A stretch of DNA of 64,000 nucleotides from an uncultured Aquimarina sp. GTDB lineage: Bacteria > Bacteroidota > Bacteroidia > Flavobacteriales > Flavobacteriaceae. The notes under the pieces are model-generated. The model ran no database searches and was not told the origin of the DNA. It worked only from the letters and a program-made list of their open reading frames with translations. Of this stretch, positions 62,932 through 64,000 are shown piece after piece; the first letter of the stretch is position 1, and every line of letters starts with the position of its first letter. The translations under genes were made by a program, and so were the position numbers. The stretch lies in contig NZ_CANMQT010000010.1 in assembly GCF_947500065.1 (NCBI RefSeq), positions 106,034-170,033 on the forward strand, given 5' to 3'.

Positions 62932-63615
62932 TCAGGGAACCATATTATGCTCTCTGGCCTTTTTACTTAACTCGAGTACATTTTTAACTTCCATTTTTTT
63001 CATCAAATTAAAACGATGTACCTCTGTAGTTCGTTTACTTATATCAAGTTTTGCCGCAATATCTTTATTAGTCATACCAGACACTGCTAATTCTAAAATC
63101 TGGCTTTCTCTTTTTGTAAGATCAAATGGATTGCTATTTACCTTCTTAACACCTTCGGATGGGAGAGTCATTTTTTCCACAACTCCTTTCTCATTTCCTT
63201 TCAAAAGGTTCTTTACCAATATGGATGACACATCACCACTAAAATACTTATTTCCCTTGCTAACAGTAGATAAGGCCTTAAGAAACTCTTCTTTACTAGC
63301 ATCTTTTAATAAATAACCATCCGCTCCAGCATTTATAGATTGCAAAATATACTCATCAGAATCATGCATTGATAACATAATCGTTTTAGAAGAAACAGAC
63401 AAATCAGTGAGCTTTTCTACAGTTTCAATACCAGACATTTCTGGCATTCTTATATCACAGATCACAATATCAGGTTGCAAAGACTGCACAAGATCTATAG
63501 CTTCTCTGCCATCCGAAGCTTCTCCCACAACTTCATATTGTTTTTCATCTTCCAGTAACGAACGAATACCATCTCTTACTAAAAAATGATCATCTACCAA
63601 TACAATACTAACCAT
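62932..63615 (-). CDS. NarL/FixJ-family response regulator
   Basis: The 227-residue protein has a receiver domain (1-125) with phospho-acceptor D54 (VICDIRMP) and conserved Lys in YLLKDA, a linker, and a LuxR/NarL HTH (about 165-225: FDLTKRESQILELAVSGMTNKDIAAKLDISKRTTEVHRFNLMKKM). No kinase partner is in the window. It sits beside the nitrate sensor-like gene and between operator-bearing promoters, so it is the best candidate to bind the AAGTA-N4-TACTT sites; this is inferred. Confidence 0.85.
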   Translation of the reverse strand: MVSIVLVDDHFLVRDGIRSLLEDEKQYEVVGEASDGREAIDLVQSLQPDIVICDIRMPEMSGIETVEKLTDLSVSSKTIMLSMHDSDEYILQSINAGADGYLLKDASKEEFLKALSTVSKGNKYFSGDVSSILVKNLLKGNEKGVVEKMTLPSEGVKKVNSNPFDLTKRESQILELAVSGMTNKDIAAKLDISKRTTEVHRFNLMKKMEVKNVLELSKKAREHNMVP

Positions 63616-63754
63616 ATTCTATATTACTTAATTAAGCTTTTGTTTATCACGAAGCGGTTTATCCATCAAAGATATGAATTATTCAAAAATAGCTTTAATA
63701 AATTGATAATCTAGGAATAAAAAATAAGTATTTTTAAATATAAAAAACAATAAA

Positions 63755-63778
63755 AATAAGTATAAATACTTAGTTTTG
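63755..63778 (+). promoter_or_regulatory. Nitrate-regulon operator overlapping a -7 element (porin-like gene promoter)
   Basis: The palindrome AATAAGTATAAATACTTAGT (63755-63774) overlaps TAGTTTTG (63771-63778) on the plus strand. The predicted transcript start near 63785 gives an 86-base leader. Another AATAAGTATT half-site near 63724 faces the regulator gene. Confidence 0.78.
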
Positions 63779-63829
63779 TAATTCAATTAATACATCAGCT
63801 AATAGAATTAATTGAAAAAACATAGCAAT

Positions 63830-63852
63830 TGTGTGAGCAACATACTCACACA
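63830..63852 (+). other. 5'UTR hairpin of the porin-like gene
   Basis: TGTGTGAG (63830-63837) pairs with CTCACACA (63845-63852) around 7 bases, 18 bases before the ATG at 63871. It may stabilise the leader or act in regulation; no T-run follows. Confidence 0.4.
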
Positions 63853-63870
63853 TCAAACAAAATTTAAGAG

Positions 63871-64000
63871 ATGAAAAACAAGTTACGCTTTACCGTACTA
63901 TTATTAGTACTGGTATTTAAGGGAAAAGCTCAGGAATTAAGTATTGATGCAGATATAAGACCACGATTAGAATATTTACACGGTTTTGGTAATCTCATTC
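63871..64000 (+). CDS. Outer-membrane porin-like (alginate-export type) protein, N-terminal end
   Basis: Only 43 residues are visible before the window ends. A signal peptide (MKNKLRFTVLLLVLVFKGKAQ) is followed by ELSIDADIRPRLEYLHGFGN, the start typical of alginate-export/OprD-like beta-barrel proteins in Bacteroidota. With a nitrate-regulon operator in its promoter, it may be the outer-membrane entry for nitrate. The barrel itself is outside the window. Confidence 0.5.
   Translation, partial: MKNKLRFTVLLLVLVFKGKAQELSIDADIRPRLEYLHGFGNLI

Overview
The window looks like chromosomal DNA of a marine-type Flavobacteriaceae (Bacteroidota), possibly near Aquimarina; the genus is a guess. Supporting signs are strong AT richness, Por/T9SS C-terminal sorting tails, SPII lipoproteins with short leaders, starts without Shine-Dalgarno sequences, promoter -7 elements of the form TAnnTTTG, and the style of the HTH/TPR regulator, DUF922-like and CarboxypepD_reg proteins. 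No rRNA, tRNA or CRISPR array was seen.

Layout. (1) 1-3141: the 3' end of an aspartoacylase-like gene, a DUF4214 lipoprotein, two small peptides with GG-type leaders (one Cys-rich) and a T9SS cargo protein. (2) 3244-9526: a TPR/AraC regulator, a YifB/ComM ATPase, and aspartate kinase divergent from an ACT-like protein. (3) 9588-21024: a 2256-residue secreted metalloprotease, an Xre/RES toxin-antitoxin pair, a patatin-like membrane protein and a small secreted protein. (4) 21177-26101: a molybdenum cofactor operon (moeA, modE-like, mobA, moaD, moaE, moaCB, moaA). (5) 26229-30807: hybrid histidine kinase, CarboxypepD_reg protein, S41 peptidase. (6) 30956-36775: an accessory zone with an aerolysin-like protein, a third GG-leader peptide, a DUF922-like protein missing a zinc His, a ParE-type module whose toxin lacks a normal start, a RAYT transposase remnant between inverted REP palindromes, and three copies of a 3'UTR/terminator repeat. 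(7) 35976-47822: a two-gene RHS system with a tandem MopE-like repeat array, a nuclease-like tip, a putative immunity gene, and behind it an orphan toxin tip with its own putative immunity gene. (8) 49047-64000: a nitrate assimilation island (fused assimilatory nitrate reductase, rubredoxin protein, NrtABCD, NarK-type MFS, secreted PilJ/NIT-like sensor, NarL-type regulator, start of an outer-membrane porin-like gene).

Regions 4 and 8 belong together: the molybdopterin cofactor made by region 4 is needed by the nitrate reductase of region 8. The strongest new observation is a 20-bp palindrome, roughly ACTAAGTATTAATACTTAGT, that runs into a TAGTTTTG -7 element at the same phase upstream of four nitrate-island transcription units. 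It defines a nitrate regulon, plausibly controlled by the NarL-type regulator at 62932-63615. Other points worth a second look are the orphan toxin cassette, the three GG-leader peptides, the start-codon-less ParE, the RAYT/REP remnant, the compensating terminator repeats and the paralogous small proteins inside the nitrate island.
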